Under the pieces are notes generated by a model, which was not told where the DNA came from, searched no databases, and saw nothing but the letters and a program-made list of their open reading frames with translations. 37,690 bases of DNA, taken from positions 1 to 37,690 of the forward strand of contig JAFBAM010000162.1 of the NCBI GenBank assembly GCA_019247755.1, written 5' to 3'. This document shows positions 8,115 through 16,439 of the stretch, one piece after another; position 1 is the stretch's first letter; every line of letters begins with the position of its first letter. The position numbers were made by a program, and so were the translations under genes. The stretch is from Sphingomonas sp. (GTDB lineage Bacteria; Pseudomonadota; Alphaproteobacteria; Sphingomonadales; Sphingomonadaceae).

Positions 8115-8843
8115 TCAGTAGTTAAAGCCCAAAGCTGCGTAGAGATGATAGCCGGTACGGTGCTCTGCCCAGGTCGGACCTGCCGAGAGCAGAATATTGG
8201 CATGTTTCGAGACGCCGATAATCGAACCGACGCCGGCTCGGGTCTGAGCGGTTCCTCCAGTTACGTCTGGGCCTTGCCGCGTGATTTCAGCGCCGACAGA
8301 CAGGTCTGAATTGACGTCCTGCGTCACTGCGATCGCTGCCTGCCAGAAGTTTCGGTTCCCGACACCGGGATTGATCAAGTAGCCCCCGCCTCCGAAGACG
8401 CTGGTTCCTCCTTTGAAGTCCTTGCCTACCCATAAGGGCAGCAGGAACCTGGCTCTCTCGCCTGGGGAGTGGCTGGCCGTGGGAAGAATTACTCGTGGAA
8501 AGATCGCAGCCGAAAGTCCGCGATTTTTGTCATGGAAGAAGCGGTATTTGACGCCCAACTCGACGTCACCCGTGCCGGTTCGCCAACCCACAGCTGGCTC
8601 GTGCGAGAAGCTCAGAGGCAGCGTTGCGGTCAGCTGCACGCCTTCGACCGGCCCGTAGTTGAGGTCGGTCCCTGCATCGCCATCGAAAGTCGATGCTCGG
8701 CCCTCCCCGGCCCCGAACGCATAAATCTCCCAGTGGCCGGTATCCGTCGGCACCGGATCGTCGGTGAGGTACGGAGGACCTGCAGAGGCGGGAGCAGCCG
8801 CACTCGCCAAAGCAAGCGCAACGAACGAACGGACGAAACTCAC
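8115..8843 (-). CDS. MetA-like outer-membrane beta-barrel protein
   Basis: A 242-residue protein with a signal peptide (SFVRSFVALALASAAAPASA) followed by GPPYLTDDPVPTDTGHWEIY. That opening, with the alternating barrel strands and a C-terminal AALGFNY strand, matches proteins annotated as transporters in the phenol-degradation MetA family (Phenol_MetA_deg). These are outer-membrane barrels of unclear substrate. The start is GTG 8843, which overlaps the TGA of the upstream gene (GTGA) with GGAAG a few bases before. It is therefore translated with the DUF347 gene. The terminal aromatic residue fits Bam-dependent insertion. A transport role is inference. Confidence 0.75.
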   Translation of the reverse strand: MSFVRSFVALALASAAAPASAGPPYLTDDPVPTDTGHWEIYAFGAGEGRASTFDGDAGTDLNYGPVEGVQLTATLPLSFSHEPAVGWRTGTGDVELGVKYRFFHDKNRGLSAAIFPRVILPTASHSPGERARFLLPLWVGKDFKGGTSVFGGGGYLINPGVGNRNFWQAAIAVTQDVNSDLSVGAEITRQGPDVTGGTAQTRAGVGSIIGVSKHANILLSAGPTWAEHRTGYHLYAALGFNY

Positions 8844-9667
8844 GTGCGCGCTTCCGTGCCTCCAGGATGACCGCCGGGCCGCTGCGGAAGGAGCAGGATG
8901 AGCGCGACGATCGCGACTGCGAGCACGAGCGATGCGATCGGCCGACTGAGCGCCAAGCCGCCCTTGTCGATTGGCTTGTCGAGAAAGTCGCCAACGGTCG
9001 CGCCAAGCGGCCTGGTCAGGATGAATGCCGCCCAGAACAGGATTACGCGGTTCACCTTCGTTGTGAAGTAAAGGATCGCAAGGACGGCCAACGCACTTCC
9101 GAATAGCAAGGCCGCGCCACCATAGCCGAGCCCCCAGCCGCCCTCGCTGAAGTCGTCGGATGCCCAGTCGCCGAGCGCCGTGCCGAGCGTCTGCGAGAAG
9201 GTAATCGTCATCCAGTAGAACGCTTCGGCCTTGGCCGTCGTGATCGTGTTGACGTTCACCGTGCCGACGGAACGGTGCCACGCGAACAACGACAGCAGGA
9301 CGGTGGCGAGCAGCAGCAGCGAGCCGCCCGGATAACCGATACCAAGCGATCGCGTGCAGAAGTCGGCGAGGGTCGTGCCGAACGTGGTCGAAGCAACGAT
9401 GGTCGCCCAATACAGCCATGAGTTGAGGCTTCGCGCCCGGACCTGGAGCCAGACGAGCACGATCAAGGCTACGCCGAACATCGCAGAGCCGACGAGGTAG
9501 CCGTTGAGGCCCCCCGCGCCGGCCTCAGGCGTGGTTTCGCCCAGCCAGCTCATGCTGACCGAATCGCCGCCGGTCTCGCCAAGCGTCGTCGCAAGGATTT
9601 TGATGATCCAGAACCCTAGCGTGATCGCCGGGACCTTGCTGATGATGTCGACCCTGTCTCGCTGCAC
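8840..9667 (-). CDS. DUF347-repeat integral membrane protein (COG4705-like)
   Basis: A 275-residue polytopic membrane protein built from four copies of a repeat: two helices with a conserved Thr-x-Gly-(Glu/Asp/Ala)-x-x-x-D core. The four copies read TLGETGGDS, FGTTLADFC, LGTALGDWAS and LGATVGDFLD. This is the pattern of the membrane-anchored repeat family of unknown function. The repeated acidic residues inside the membrane suggest cation binding or transport, but no function is established here. It starts at GTG 9667 with GGGAGAGA upstream, 56 bases after the TonB receptor stop, and overlaps the MetA-like gene. The three were probably transcribed together. Confidence 0.75.
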   Translation of the reverse strand: MQRDRVDIISKVPAITLGFWIIKILATTLGETGGDSVSMSWLGETTPEAGAGGLNGYLVGSAMFGVALIVLVWLQVRARSLNSWLYWATIVASTTFGTTLADFCTRSLGIGYPGGSLLLLATVLLSLFAWHRSVGTVNVNTITTAKAEAFYWMTITFSQTLGTALGDWASDDFSEGGWGLGYGGAALLFGSALAVLAILYFTTKVNRVILFWAAFILTRPLGATVGDFLDKPIDKGGLALSRPIASLVLAVAIVALILLLPQRPGGHPGGTEART

Positions 9668-9723
9668 GATCTATCTCTCCCGCCGAGCTGAGGTCATCAG
9701 TCTTCCACACATGGCCTGGGGCT

Positions 9724-11721
9724 TCAACGCAGCCGCAGACCGAGCCAAACGGTTCGGGGCGTCGCCCGTTCGATCGAGCCGTCACCGCCGATCCCGGCCA
9801 TCACGAGGGCATTGGTGATGTTCTCCGCGCGGCCAACCACCTGAAGGCGGTCCGTTAGCGGCCACGAGGCGAAAGCGTCGAGTGTCGTCGCGCCTTTGAG
9901 AAGGCGCGTGTTGAGATCGTCCTCATATTGAGCGCCGACGCGGCGAAGGAGGATCGAAGCGCCTTTTCCGCCCTTCTCCCAGCTCGCCGACAATGTGCCT
10001 GCGAAACTGGGTGTCTGGGCGGGTCGCAATCCGTCCAAAAGAGCGGAGGCCCCACTTGCCCGCATGCGCGCACGAGTGAGGCTAGCGCCTGCTCGGAGCG
10101 ACCAGGGCCCTCGCGCCCATTCGGCCGAAGCTTCAATCCCGCGCACCGCCACGGCGTCGACATTTTGCCGTTGCCGGAAGGCGCCGCCGGCGGCGACGAA
10201 GCCGACCTGTGGAAACGAGCCAGGACCATGGCCGAGCGTCACATTGGCGATGGCATCGCGAAGCCGATTGACGAAGGTCGTAGCGGAGAGGCGCCACGCA
10301 CCGCGGCTAAATTCGACCCCTGCCTCCGCACCCGCGAGACGCTCCGGATCTAGATTGGCGTTGGCTGCGGTTGCATCCAACGCAGCCCGAAAGGGCCGGA
10401 ACAGCTCATTGAGGGTCGGCATTCGCCAGCCAAGGTAAGCGGCGCCGCGCAGGCTCACTCCGCCACCAATCGGCGCGAGCACGCCGCCGCGTGCGGTAGG
10501 CAACCACCCCTGTCGTTTCGGATCGCGCTCATCGCGAGTCACAGTGCCCGTCGCGATCGTCTGCTCGAATAGATGGCCGTTGCTTACCTGCCAGCGGTCC
10601 AACCGCGCACCCGCACTCAAAGTCATTCCACTCAACAGCGCCGATGCTTCGGCGAACAAGCCGCTGGTCCAGGTCTCGCCACCGGCAATTCGCCGGCGGG
10701 TCGGCTGGCCAGCCACATAATTGGCCAGCTCACGCGTCTCGCCGGATGTTCGGCGAGCGTCTGCGCCGATCCGCAGTTCGATCCCATCGTGCAACGGCGG
10801 GCGCATTTCGATGCTCCCGCCGATGGCGTGCGACGGAACGCTGTCCTGCAGCAGCACTCGCGTCGCCGTGAGGCGCCCCGGGCTGACGCCAGCGGTGCTG
10901 CTCCTAAGATTGCGCCACTGCCAATAGCCCAGGGCACTCCACTGCCATCGGCCGCGCCCGACCAGCCTTAGCGAAGCATCGGCCCCGTTCGTCCGGTCAC
11001 TACTGAAATCTGTTCCGCGCGTCCGCCAGTCGTGGAACGCTGCAATATTCGCCTGCAGTTCGGTCAAATCGGCCACGGGCGCGACCCAGCGCGCCCTTCC
11101 GCTCCACTCACGATACGGGGCGGGCTCATCCGCCGGGCCGCGCGTCTCTTCGGTGATGGGAATGAAGCCGTCGCTAAGCGACGTTCGGCCACTGATGCTG
11201 AGCACGCCTCCGCCCGCCTGAACGCCGCCCCTCCCCTGCCCTTCGAATGAACCGCGGCTCCCTACATCGATTTCGCCACTCGCTCCGGCATCAGATCGGC
11301 TCGTCATCTCAATCGTACCGGCGAGTGCGCCTGGGCCATACGCAACGCTGCCACCGCCGCGCACGATGCGTATGTCGGACAGACCTGCCGCGTCATAGGC
11401 GGGCCAGTTCACCCAGCCACCGAACGGGTCACTTTGCGGTACGCCGTCGAGCACGAGCAGCGCCCGGCTCGACGCGGTGCCGCCGAGCCCCCTCAAGGTC
11501 ACGCCCTGGCTGGTCGGGTGGCCGCTCCTGGCATCCGAACGTCGGAAGAGCTGGACGCCCGGCACTTCCTTCAAAAGCTGGTCGAGTTCGTGGGTTGGCG
11601 ACTGCGCGATGAGACGGGGGCCAATCCGTTCGACCGCATAGACGCGCTCCGCCTTGGCCTCTGGCAGGGCACTACCGGTGATCACGATGGCCGGCGGTGG
11701 AGGCGGCAGCGCGTCAGCCAC
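9724..11721 (-). CDS. TonB-dependent outer-membrane receptor, no visible signal peptide
   Basis: A 665-residue TonB-dependent receptor that would import a chelate or other ligand across the outer membrane. The plug domain is clear: ELDQLLKEVPGVQLFRR, GVTLRGLGGTASSRALLVLDGVP, and IVRGGGSVAYGPGALAGTIEM. It is followed by a 22-strand-type barrel with a C-terminal RTVWLGLRLR strand. The best start is GTG 11721 (VADALPPPPPAIVITG), but no signal peptide precedes the mature-looking proline-rich N-terminus. The longer in-frame reading to 11817 adds an Arg/His-rich segment that is an out-of-frame copy of the micro-ORF. Either the start or reading frame is damaged, or the N-terminus is atypical. The substrate is unknown. 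Confidence 0.82.
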   Translation of the reverse strand: MADALPPPPPAIVITGSALPEAKAERVYAVERIGPRLIAQSPTHELDQLLKEVPGVQLFRRSDARSGHPTSQGVTLRGLGGTASSRALLVLDGVPQSDPFGGWVNWPAYDAAGLSDIRIVRGGGSVAYGPGALAGTIEMTSRSDAGASGEIDVGSRGSFEGQGRGGVQAGGGVLSISGRTSLSDGFIPITEETRGPADEPAPYREWSGRARWVAPVADLTELQANIAAFHDWRTRGTDFSSDRTNGADASLRLVGRGRWQWSALGYWQWRNLRSSTAGVSPGRLTATRVLLQDSVPSHAIGGSIEMRPPLHDGIELRIGADARRTSGETRELANYVAGQPTRRRIAGGETWTSGLFAEASALLSGMTLSAGARLDRWQVSNGHLFEQTIATGTVTRDERDPKRQGWLPTARGGVLAPIGGGVSLRGAAYLGWRMPTLNELFRPFRAALDATAANANLDPERLAGAEAGVEFSRGAWRLSATTFVNRLRDAIANVTLGHGPGSFPQVGFVAAGGAFRQRQNVDAVAVRGIEASAEWARGPWSLRAGASLTRARMRASGASALLDGLRPAQTPSFAGTLSASWEKGGKGASILLRRVGAQYEDDLNTRLLKGATTLDAFASWPLTDRLQVVGRAENITNALVMAGIGGDGSIERATPRTVWLGLRLR

Positions 11722-11729
11722 CCTACGCT

Positions 11730-11888
11730 CTATAGGATGTCGTAGAGGGTGACGGCGATGGTCAGGACGCAAGTCGCGGCGACGGAGAGCATTGCCCAGG
11801 GCGCCCACCATGGCCACGAAAGTCGGTCAGTTTCCTCGGGGTCAGCCACAGCGGTACAAGGCCGCCGGGGGCCTTTCGGTTCCGTCAT
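11730..11888 (-). CDS. 52-residue single-helix membrane micro-ORF
   Basis: From ATG 11888 the minus strand reads a complete 52-residue protein: a charged N-terminus (MTEPKGPRRP, then DPEETDR), a tryptophan cluster WPWWAPW and one hydrophobic helix (MLSVAATCVLTIAVTLYDIL) ending at TAG. It stops eight bases before the TonB receptor start. No strong Shine-Dalgarno is visible. It may be a real small membrane protein cotranslated with the receptor, or the remnant of the receptor's missing signal region in another frame. No family was recognised. Confidence 0.45.
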   Translation of the reverse strand: MTEPKGPRRPCTAVADPEETDRLSWPWWAPWAMLSVAATCVLTIAVTLYDIL

Positions 11889-11923
11889 CAATGCGGCTGA
11901 ATATAACTATGGTTAAATTCATG

Positions 11924-11952
11924 TTGATGATGATTGGGTAAATTGCTCTAAA
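11924..11952 (+). promoter_or_regulatory. Candidate sigma-70-type promoter for the TpsB gene
   Basis: TTGATG (11924-11929) and TCTAAA (11947-11952) are separated by 17 bases in an AT-rich patch of an otherwise GC-rich window. They lie about 50 bases before the GTG start at 12004. The match to consensus is moderate. Confidence 0.35.
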
Positions 11953-12003
11953 TCCACTATTCTTCGAAATTCGACTCGACTTCTCGGGAAGGGGGCGCCC
12001 CGG

Positions 12004-13806
12004 GTGAAGCTTGGATTTGGACAAGTTCAGAACTCGGGCCGCACCGCGCGTCGGGCCGCTGCGCGCCTCGTGGCGTGCACCGTCCTTGGCACATTGCCCA
12101 CGGGCCTTGTTGCCCAGCCAGTACCCCCGGCCATCCCGCCAACTCGCGAGGAAGTGACCCGCCCTGTCGCCCCGACACCGCCGCCGCAGAGCCGGTTGGA
12201 AGTCGAAGGCGGCATAGAACGGGCGCCGTGCGCGCTCGATGGCCCGGACTTCAAGTCGATCCATTTCGTGCTGCGTGGCGCCGAGTTCGACGGCTTGCAG
12301 GGTTTGACCCGCGCCGACCTCGCGTCCGCTTATGCACCGCTCGTCGGAAAGGACGTACCGATCTCCACGGTGTGCGAGATCAGGGATCGCGCCGCGACCA
12401 TCCTCCGGGACGCAGGTTACATCGCCGCGGTCCAGGTTCCCGAACAGCGTATCGGCGATGGCGTCGTACACTTCCAGGTTTTGATGGCGCGGCTGACCCA
12501 GGTCCGGGTGCGCGGCCAGGCGTCTGGCGCCGAGAATGTTCTCGCCGCCTATCTCAATCAACTCACCAAGCGTCCGCTCTTCAATCGCTACGAAGCCGAG
12601 CGCTATTTGCTGCTGGCGAGCGACCTGCCTGGCTACACCGTCCGACTGACTCTCCGTCCCGCCGGTACGGCGCCGGGTGACGTGATCGGCGACGTCACCG
12701 TCCAGCATCTCCCGGCTTATGCCGACTTCGTCGTTCAGAATGGCGGATCGAAGGACCTTGGACGTTGGGGCAGCTTGCTGCGGGGACAGCTGTTCGGACT
12801 GACAGGAATGGGCGACCGCACCTCTCTGTCGGTCTACAGCACGTCCGACTTCAAAGAACAGCAAACGGTCCAGCTGGCGCATGAGATGCGCCTTGGGCCG
12901 CAAGGTCTCAGCTTCGGCGGCTCATTCACTTACGCCTGGGCGCGCCCGTCCGTCCCCAACGCCAAGATCCTCGCCAAGACTCTGCTGGGGACGATGGAGG
13001 TCGGCTATCCGCTCGTCCGGAAGCAGGCTGAGACCGTGCGCGGCTCAATTGGCATGGATATCGTCAACCAGGACGTCGATTTTAATCGTTCGCCGCTGAC
13101 TCGTGACCGACTTCGAGTCCTATTCCTGCGGCTGGGGTTGGACGCAGTATCGCCGAACCCGGGCCCAGGGTTCTCCCCTGCTGAGCCGCCGTGGCACGTC
13201 ACCGGCCTGCTTGAGCTGCGACAGGGATTGCACGCGTTAGGAGCAACGCATGATTGTGGTCCGCTCGGCATCAACTGTCTCGGACCCGGCGACATTCCGC
13301 CAACTCGGCTGGAAGGTCAGTCCGACGCGACGGTGTTGCGCTTCACCGGCTATGGTGAAGTCCGGCCGATTCCCAAGCTGACCTTCGCGCTGGGCCTGCG
13401 CGCGCAATATGCGTGGCAGTCGTTGCTCAGCTTCGAGGAATTTTCGGCCGGCAATTACACGGTCGGCCGCGGTTACGATCCGGGTGCATTGCTGGGCGAC
13501 AGGGGCTGGGGAACGCAGACCGAACTTCGCTATGGAAGCCGCATCCCCGCCAGCGCCCGGCGAGCCGCGGTCGAGGGATATGTCTTCTGGGATCACGCGC
13601 GGGTCAGCAACGAACACCAGAGCATCGTTGTAACCATCACCCAGCATTTGAATTCGATCGGCGGCGGCGCCCGGGTGAACTGGGACCGCTTCGTCCTGGA
13701 TGCCGGCGTTGCTGTTCCACTCACCCATGTCGGTACGACCGGACGGAAGCCCGATCCACGTTTCCTCGTCACTCTGACAACCAGGCTTTGGCCATGGAGA
13801 TATTGA
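12004..13806 (+). CDS. TpsB two-partner secretion transporter (ShlB/FhaC/HecB family)
   Basis: A 600-residue outer-membrane transporter of the Omp85 superfamily that secretes a partner exoprotein. It has an N-terminal signal (VACTVLGTLPTGLVAQP), a proline-rich linker (PPTREEVTRPVAPTPPP), two POTRA-like domains (about residues 85-160 and 160-240) and a 16-strand-type barrel. The barrel contains the conserved loop-6 motif VGRGYDPGALLGDRG with Arg489 by count. The start is GTG 12004, eight bases after the purine-rich GGGAAGGGGG. Its TGA overlaps the ATG of the downstream TpsA-like gene (TGATG), which fixes the partner. Two Cys pairs (PCALDGP/VCEIRD and DCGPLGINCLG) are unusual and could form disulfides. 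Confidence 0.92.
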   Translation: MKLGFGQVQNSGRTARRAAARLVACTVLGTLPTGLVAQPVPPAIPPTREEVTRPVAPTPPPQSRLEVEGGIERAPCALDGPDFKSIHFVLRGAEFDGLQGLTRADLASAYAPLVGKDVPISTVCEIRDRAATILRDAGYIAAVQVPEQRIGDGVVHFQVLMARLTQVRVRGQASGAENVLAAYLNQLTKRPLFNRYEAERYLLLASDLPGYTVRLTLRPAGTAPGDVIGDVTVQHLPAYADFVVQNGGSKDLGRWGSLLRGQLFGLTGMGDRTSLSVYSTSDFKEQQTVQLAHEMRLGPQGLSFGGSFTYAWARPSVPNAKILAKTLLGTMEVGYPLVRKQAETVRGSIGMDIVNQDVDFNRSPLTRDRLRVLFLRLGLDAVSPNPGPGFSPAEPPWHVTGLLELRQGLHALGATHDCGPLGINCLGPGDIPPTRLEGQSDATVLRFTGYGEVRPIPKLTFALGLRAQYAWQSLLSFEEFSAGNYTVGRGYDPGALLGDRGWGTQTELRYGSRIPASARRAAVEGYVFWDHARVSNEHQSIVVTITQHLNSIGGGARVNWDRFVLDAGVAVPLTHVGTTGRKPDPRFLVTLTTRLWPWRY

Positions 13807-16427
13807 TGCCGGCCGCCGCGTGTCCCGTGTACCGCGTGAAGCGGGGGAAGCTGCTCATCTCGTGCGCGACACTGGCGATTACTGTCGCGCTGACTCCGCA
13901 ACGTGCCTGGGCCCAAGCCTATCAGGGCGCTCCCACGACAGTATCCGGCACGGTCTCATACACCCGATCCACGCCTGGTGTCGAAACCATCGACATCGGA
14001 TCCAGCACCGCCACGATCAATTGGGCGCCGAGCGATACGCAGGGCACCGGCAATGTGAACTTCCTGCCCGCCGGCAATACGGTGACCTATCAGGGTGCAT
14101 CGGGCCTTGCGGATTTCACTGTACTGAACCGCATCGTGCCGACCAGCACGACACGGACGGTCGAACTCAACGGCACGATCTTGAGCAAGCTCGCCGGTGG
14201 CAGCACGGGCGGCAATATCTGGTTCTACAGCCCGGGCGGAATCCTGATCGGGTCGGGCGCGTCAATCGACGTCGGTGGCCTGCTGCTCAGCAGCCTCGAT
14301 CTTCCCAACGGATTCATCAGCACGACCGGAACCGACTTTTCGGGATCCTTCTCGAAGACCGCGGCCAACGCCGGGACGGTCAAGGTTCTCAGCGGCGCTC
14401 AGATCAATGCGCGCAACTCCTATGTCGCGATGATCGGTCCGCGCGTCGAGCAAGGCGGCAACGTCCAGGTGAAGGGCTCGGCGGCGTACCTGGCAGCAGA
14501 CGAAGTCTCGATGAACTTCAATTCGGGGATTTTCGGCTTTTCGGTGCCGCTGGGCAAAGGAACCTCTGACACAAACGGGATCGTCCATACTGGCACGACG
14601 GGCGGGCCGGCGAATGTCGCCGCGTTGGACAATCACCGAATCTACATGGTTGCGGTTCCAAAGAACCAAGCGCTTACGATGCTGTTGGGCGGCAGTATCG
14701 GCTTCGCGCCGGCGGCCACCGGAGCGACGGTCCAGAACGGCCAGATTTTCCTTACGGCGGGACTCGCAGGTGGAGGTGCGAACGGCAACGGCACCGGGGG
14801 CATCACGTTTGGCACCGCAGGAGCCTCGACGTTTACTTCGAGCATCACTGCCGATCTCGACGGGGCGGTCACAGTCGGTCCCAACAGCGGGCCGGTGAGC
14901 TTCACTAACGACTTCCTGCTGCTTCAGGAAAGCGCCGCCGCGACCCTCAGCAACCTGACCGTTTCGGGCATTCTGGAAGTCGTCGCCAACGGAAGTCTCT
15001 CAGCGAACAACCTGTCGTCCAGCACCGGCGTCTATCTTTATGCGGGCACGAACCTGTCCGTCGGGAGCATCACGGTTACCGGAACCAACGGAATCGCTTT
15101 CCTGGAGGCCAACGGGCTCGCTACTATTACCGGCACGGTCAACGCCGCCAGCATCTTTGCGACTTCAGCAGATATCGACATCCAGACCGGTGGAGCGCTC
15201 GGCGTCCGGGGCACAACCAATTTGGTTGCATTCAATTCGGTCAACGACCTCGGCATGTACATCGGATCGGGGCTGACCATCCCGGCCGGAGCCTACGGCC
15301 TCGACGAAAATGGGAACATCGAAGCTCAGACAGTAACCGTAAATGCCTTGCCGGCCGCTGCAACAAACTCACCGGACATCACGATCGGCGACGTGCAAAT
15401 CGGCGGGAGCCTGAGTTCTGGAGGCGGTGTCAGCCACGTTATCGTCGGGACCGCGAATGGTAGCATCCATGTCCTCGGCGATCTTGGCTGGATCGACGCC
15501 GGCGCGTCGGACTCACTGACTTTGAATGCCGGAAACGCGATTGAGGTGAACACGGACACCGGCACCATCTCCATGTTCAACCCCGGCGGAGGTCTGGCCG
15601 GCACCTTGACGCTGAACGCGCCAAACATCTGGATCACGCAAGGCTCGATCCTCACCCAGTTGGAAGCAAATCCCAATTTCACGGGCCGCGACACACTGCT
15701 CGCCAGCAATAGCGGCACCGCAAACCCCAACGGCTTCGTCGGCGCAGGCGGGATCGTCGTTGACATCGGCAACTCCTTCTTCGTGCAGAACAGCGGGACG
15801 GCCGCGAGCATGGGCGGGGTCACCGTCGGTGACCACAACCTGACGTTGCTCAACAGCAATTCGGGTACCAACCCACCTTCAGTCACGGTTACTGCCTACG
15901 GTCGCCAGATTAAGTCGACCGGCGCCACCGTGACGGGCAGCACATTCGCGGCCGCTGTTGCCACCATCGGCACATTCACCACAGGCTCAACCATCAACGG
16001 CACGCCGATCGGCAGCGCACCGCCGCCTCCGCCGCCGCCACCGCCGCCGCCACCTCCACCCCCACCTCCGCCGCCGCCACCGCCACCGCCACCGCCACCT
16101 CCTCCGCCGCCTCCGCCTCCGGCGCCGCCGGCCGTGCAGAGCTCGCAGACGGTGCTCGGCCCGATCGAGCAGGTCTCAAACCCGACGGCACAGATTGCGA
16201 CGGCGGATCCAAGCCAGCAGCAGCAGGAGCAGCAGCAGGCCGAGAGCCAACAGTCGTCCGGAAAGAAGAAGGACAAGGGTGAGTCCGACGATAGCGACGA
16301 CGGCAGCACCGACGCCGCGCTCGGGCTGATCAATAGCGGACCCGTCCAGGTGAAAACCGACCTTGAACAGCCGGTCACCAGCGGGGGAATGGACACGGGA
16401 AATCAAGGCCCGGGGCCCCAGGACTGA
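13806..16427 (+). CDS. TpsA-like filamentous-hemagglutinin-family exoprotein
   Basis: An 873-residue secreted protein. The signal peptide ends near WAQA (about residue 39). The TPS secretion domain (about residues 40-300) shows NIWFYSPGGILIGSGASIDV from Asn137, equivalent to the NPNG(I/V)xxGxxxxxxVGGL signature. The rest is beta-helix-like repetitive sequence up to about residue 735. Next come a run of 34 prolines, a Gln-rich stretch (SQQQQEQQQAESQQ), a charged KKKDKGESDDSDDG segment and a C-terminal tail ending PGPQD. No C-terminal anchor or toxin domain is visible. ATG 13806 overlaps the TpsB stop, with GGAGA six bases upstream; ATG 13794 would add four residues. It probably stays at the cell surface as an adhesin or matrix protein. 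Confidence 0.85.
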   Translation: MPAAACPVYRVKRGKLLISCATLAITVALTPQRAWAQAYQGAPTTVSGTVSYTRSTPGVETIDIGSSTATINWAPSDTQGTGNVNFLPAGNTVTYQGASGLADFTVLNRIVPTSTTRTVELNGTILSKLAGGSTGGNIWFYSPGGILIGSGASIDVGGLLLSSLDLPNGFISTTGTDFSGSFSKTAANAGTVKVLSGAQINARNSYVAMIGPRVEQGGNVQVKGSAAYLAADEVSMNFNSGIFGFSVPLGKGTSDTNGIVHTGTTGGPANVAALDNHRIYMVAVPKNQALTMLLGGSIGFAPAATGATVQNGQIFLTAGLAGGGANGNGTGGITFGTAGASTFTSSITADLDGAVTVGPNSGPVSFTNDFLLLQESAAATLSNLTVSGILEVVANGSLSANNLSSSTGVYLYAGTNLSVGSITVTGTNGIAFLEANGLATITGTVNAASIFATSADIDIQTGGALGVRGTTNLVAFNSVNDLGMYIGSGLTIPAGAYGLDENGNIEAQTVTVNALPAAATNSPDITIGDVQIGGSLSSGGGVSHVIVGTANGSIHVLGDLGWIDAGASDSLTLNAGNAIEVNTDTGTISMFNPGGGLAGTLTLNAPNIWITQGSILTQLEANPNFTGRDTLLASNSGTANPNGFVGAGGIVVDIGNSFFVQNSGTAASMGGVTVGDHNLTLLNSNSGTNPPSVTVTAYGRQIKSTGATVTGSTFAAAVATIGTFTTGSTINGTPIGSAPPPPPPPPPPPPPPPPPPPPPPPPPPPPPPPPPPAPPAVQSSQTVLGPIEQVSNPTAQIATADPSQQQQEQQQAESQQSSGKKKDKGESDDSDDGSTDAALGLINSGPVQVKTDLEQPVTSGGMDTGNQGPGPQD
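16020..16121 (+). repeat. Uninterrupted 34-codon proline tract
   Basis: Thirty-four consecutive CCN codons (mix of CCG, CCA, CCT and one CCC) encode an unbroken proline run inside the TpsA-like gene, followed by Ala-Pro-Pro-Ala. The mixed third bases show that it is not a simple trinucleotide expansion. Translation of such a run normally requires EF-P. Confidence 0.95.
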
Positions 16428-16439
16428 TCGGAGGATCAG

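Noticed and set aside
11842..12903. 353-codon minus-strand frame over the TpsB start
   Set aside because: It is antisense to a well-supported POTRA/barrel gene and has no recognisable features.
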